This document shows, in pieces, positions 6,019 to 6,294 of a stretch of 6,294 bases of DNA. Under the pieces are notes generated by a model that was not told the DNA's origin, made no database searches, and was given only the letters and a program-made list of their open reading frames with translations. Source of the stretch: Pseudomonadota bacterium (GTDB lineage: Bacteria; Pseudomonadota; Gammaproteobacteria; Pseudomonadales; Pseudohongiellaceae); NCBI GenBank assembly GCA_022563075.1, contig JADFOC010000169.1, positions 1 through 6,294 of the forward strand, written 5' to 3'. Made by a program: the position numbers and the translations under genes. Position 1 is the first letter of the stretch, and each line of letters begins with the position of its first letter.

Positions 6019-6294
6019 ATGGGCAGGTATATTCTCGCTATCGATCAGGGCACTACCAGCAGCAGGGCGCTACTTTTTGATGCAAATGGTACGTCGCTCA
6101 GCATCGGTCAAAAGGAATTCACTCAGTATTTTCCTGCCAATGGCTGGGTCGAACATGATGCAATCGAGATTTGGGAAACAACACTCGCCAGTTGTAAGCA
6201 AGCGCTCACGGGCGCAGCTATTTCGGCGACAGAGATTGCCTGTATCGGCATCACTAATCAACGAGAAACCACCATCGTCTGGGACAGAAAAACC
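6019..6294 (+). CDS. glpK: Glycerol kinase, N-terminal fragment (runs off the window)
   Basis: The first 92 codons are visible, from ATG 6019 to the window end. Glycerol kinase transfers phosphate from ATP to glycerol, trapping it as glycerol-3-phosphate for GlpD. The sequence opens [21 protein letters not shown], with the phosphate-binding DQGTTSSR of FGGY kinases at residues 9-16. The glycerol kinase hallmark [11 protein letters not shown] is at 42-52 and [14 protein letters not shown] at 77-90, where R82 and E83 correspond to the glycerol-binding Arg/Glu pair known from E. coli GlpK. These motifs separate it from xylulose and gluconate kinases. The start is fixed by an in-frame TAA four bases upstream of the ATG. 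The ribosome-binding site is weak (GAGA about 9 bases before). It is transcribed away from glpD; a full protein would be about 500 residues. Confidence 0.96.
   Translation, partial: MGRYILAIDQGTTSSRALLFDANGTSLSIGQKEFTQYFPANGWVEHDAIEIWETTLASCKQALTGAAISATEIACIGITNQRETTIVWDRKT

Noticed and set aside
6070..6261. A 63-codon minus-strand frame opposite the glpK start
   Set aside because: It is antisense to unmistakable glycerol kinase motifs and has no domain of its own.

Overview
The window holds a glycerol uptake and catabolism locus from a bacterium, most likely a gammaproteobacterium or another member of the Pseudomonadota. I infer this from the E. coli-like GlpD and GlpK sequences, the rhizobial/proteobacterial type of ABC transporter, and moderate GC content. 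No marker here allows a finer assignment.

Layout. Most of the window (460-5837) is one tightly packed minus-strand operon. Read in the direction of transcription it runs: glpD-type glycerol-3-phosphate dehydrogenase (5837-4344), a first ABC ATPase of GlpS type (4318-3236), a second ABC ATPase of GlpT type (3229-2162), a first permease of GlpP type (2159-1269) and a second permease of GlpQ type (1272-460). The gaps are 25, 6 and 2 bases, and the two permease genes overlap by 4 bases. Divergent from glpD, across a 181-base region with overlapping inverted repeats, is the start of glpK (glycerol kinase, 6019 to the window end, partial). Downstream of the second permease a 263-base gap leads to the first 65 codons of an MFS-type transporter on the same strand (196 to the window start, partial).

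How the parts work together. The two permeases and two ATPases should form the core of an ABC importer bringing glycerol into the cell. GlpK phosphorylates it to glycerol-3-phosphate, and membrane-associated GlpD oxidises that to dihydroxyacetone phosphate, passing electrons to quinone. The assignment to glycerol, rather than another polyol or glycerol-3-phosphate, rests on the glpD/glpK context and the unusual paired ATPases.

Main points of interest. (1) The two ATPases are complementarily degenerate: the first keeps LSGGQ but has Thr for the H-loop His, while the second keeps the His but has lost LSGGQ. The dimer should therefore have one canonical and one degenerate ATP site. (2) The small membrane protein and the periplasmic binding protein that I expect next to such permeases are absent from the visible part of the locus. 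An MFS gene occupies the place after the second permease. (3) The glpK-glpD intergenic region carries three nested, mutually exclusive inverted repeats, suggesting an operator or an RNA switch. These rest on known protein families; I do not see a wholly unknown system here.
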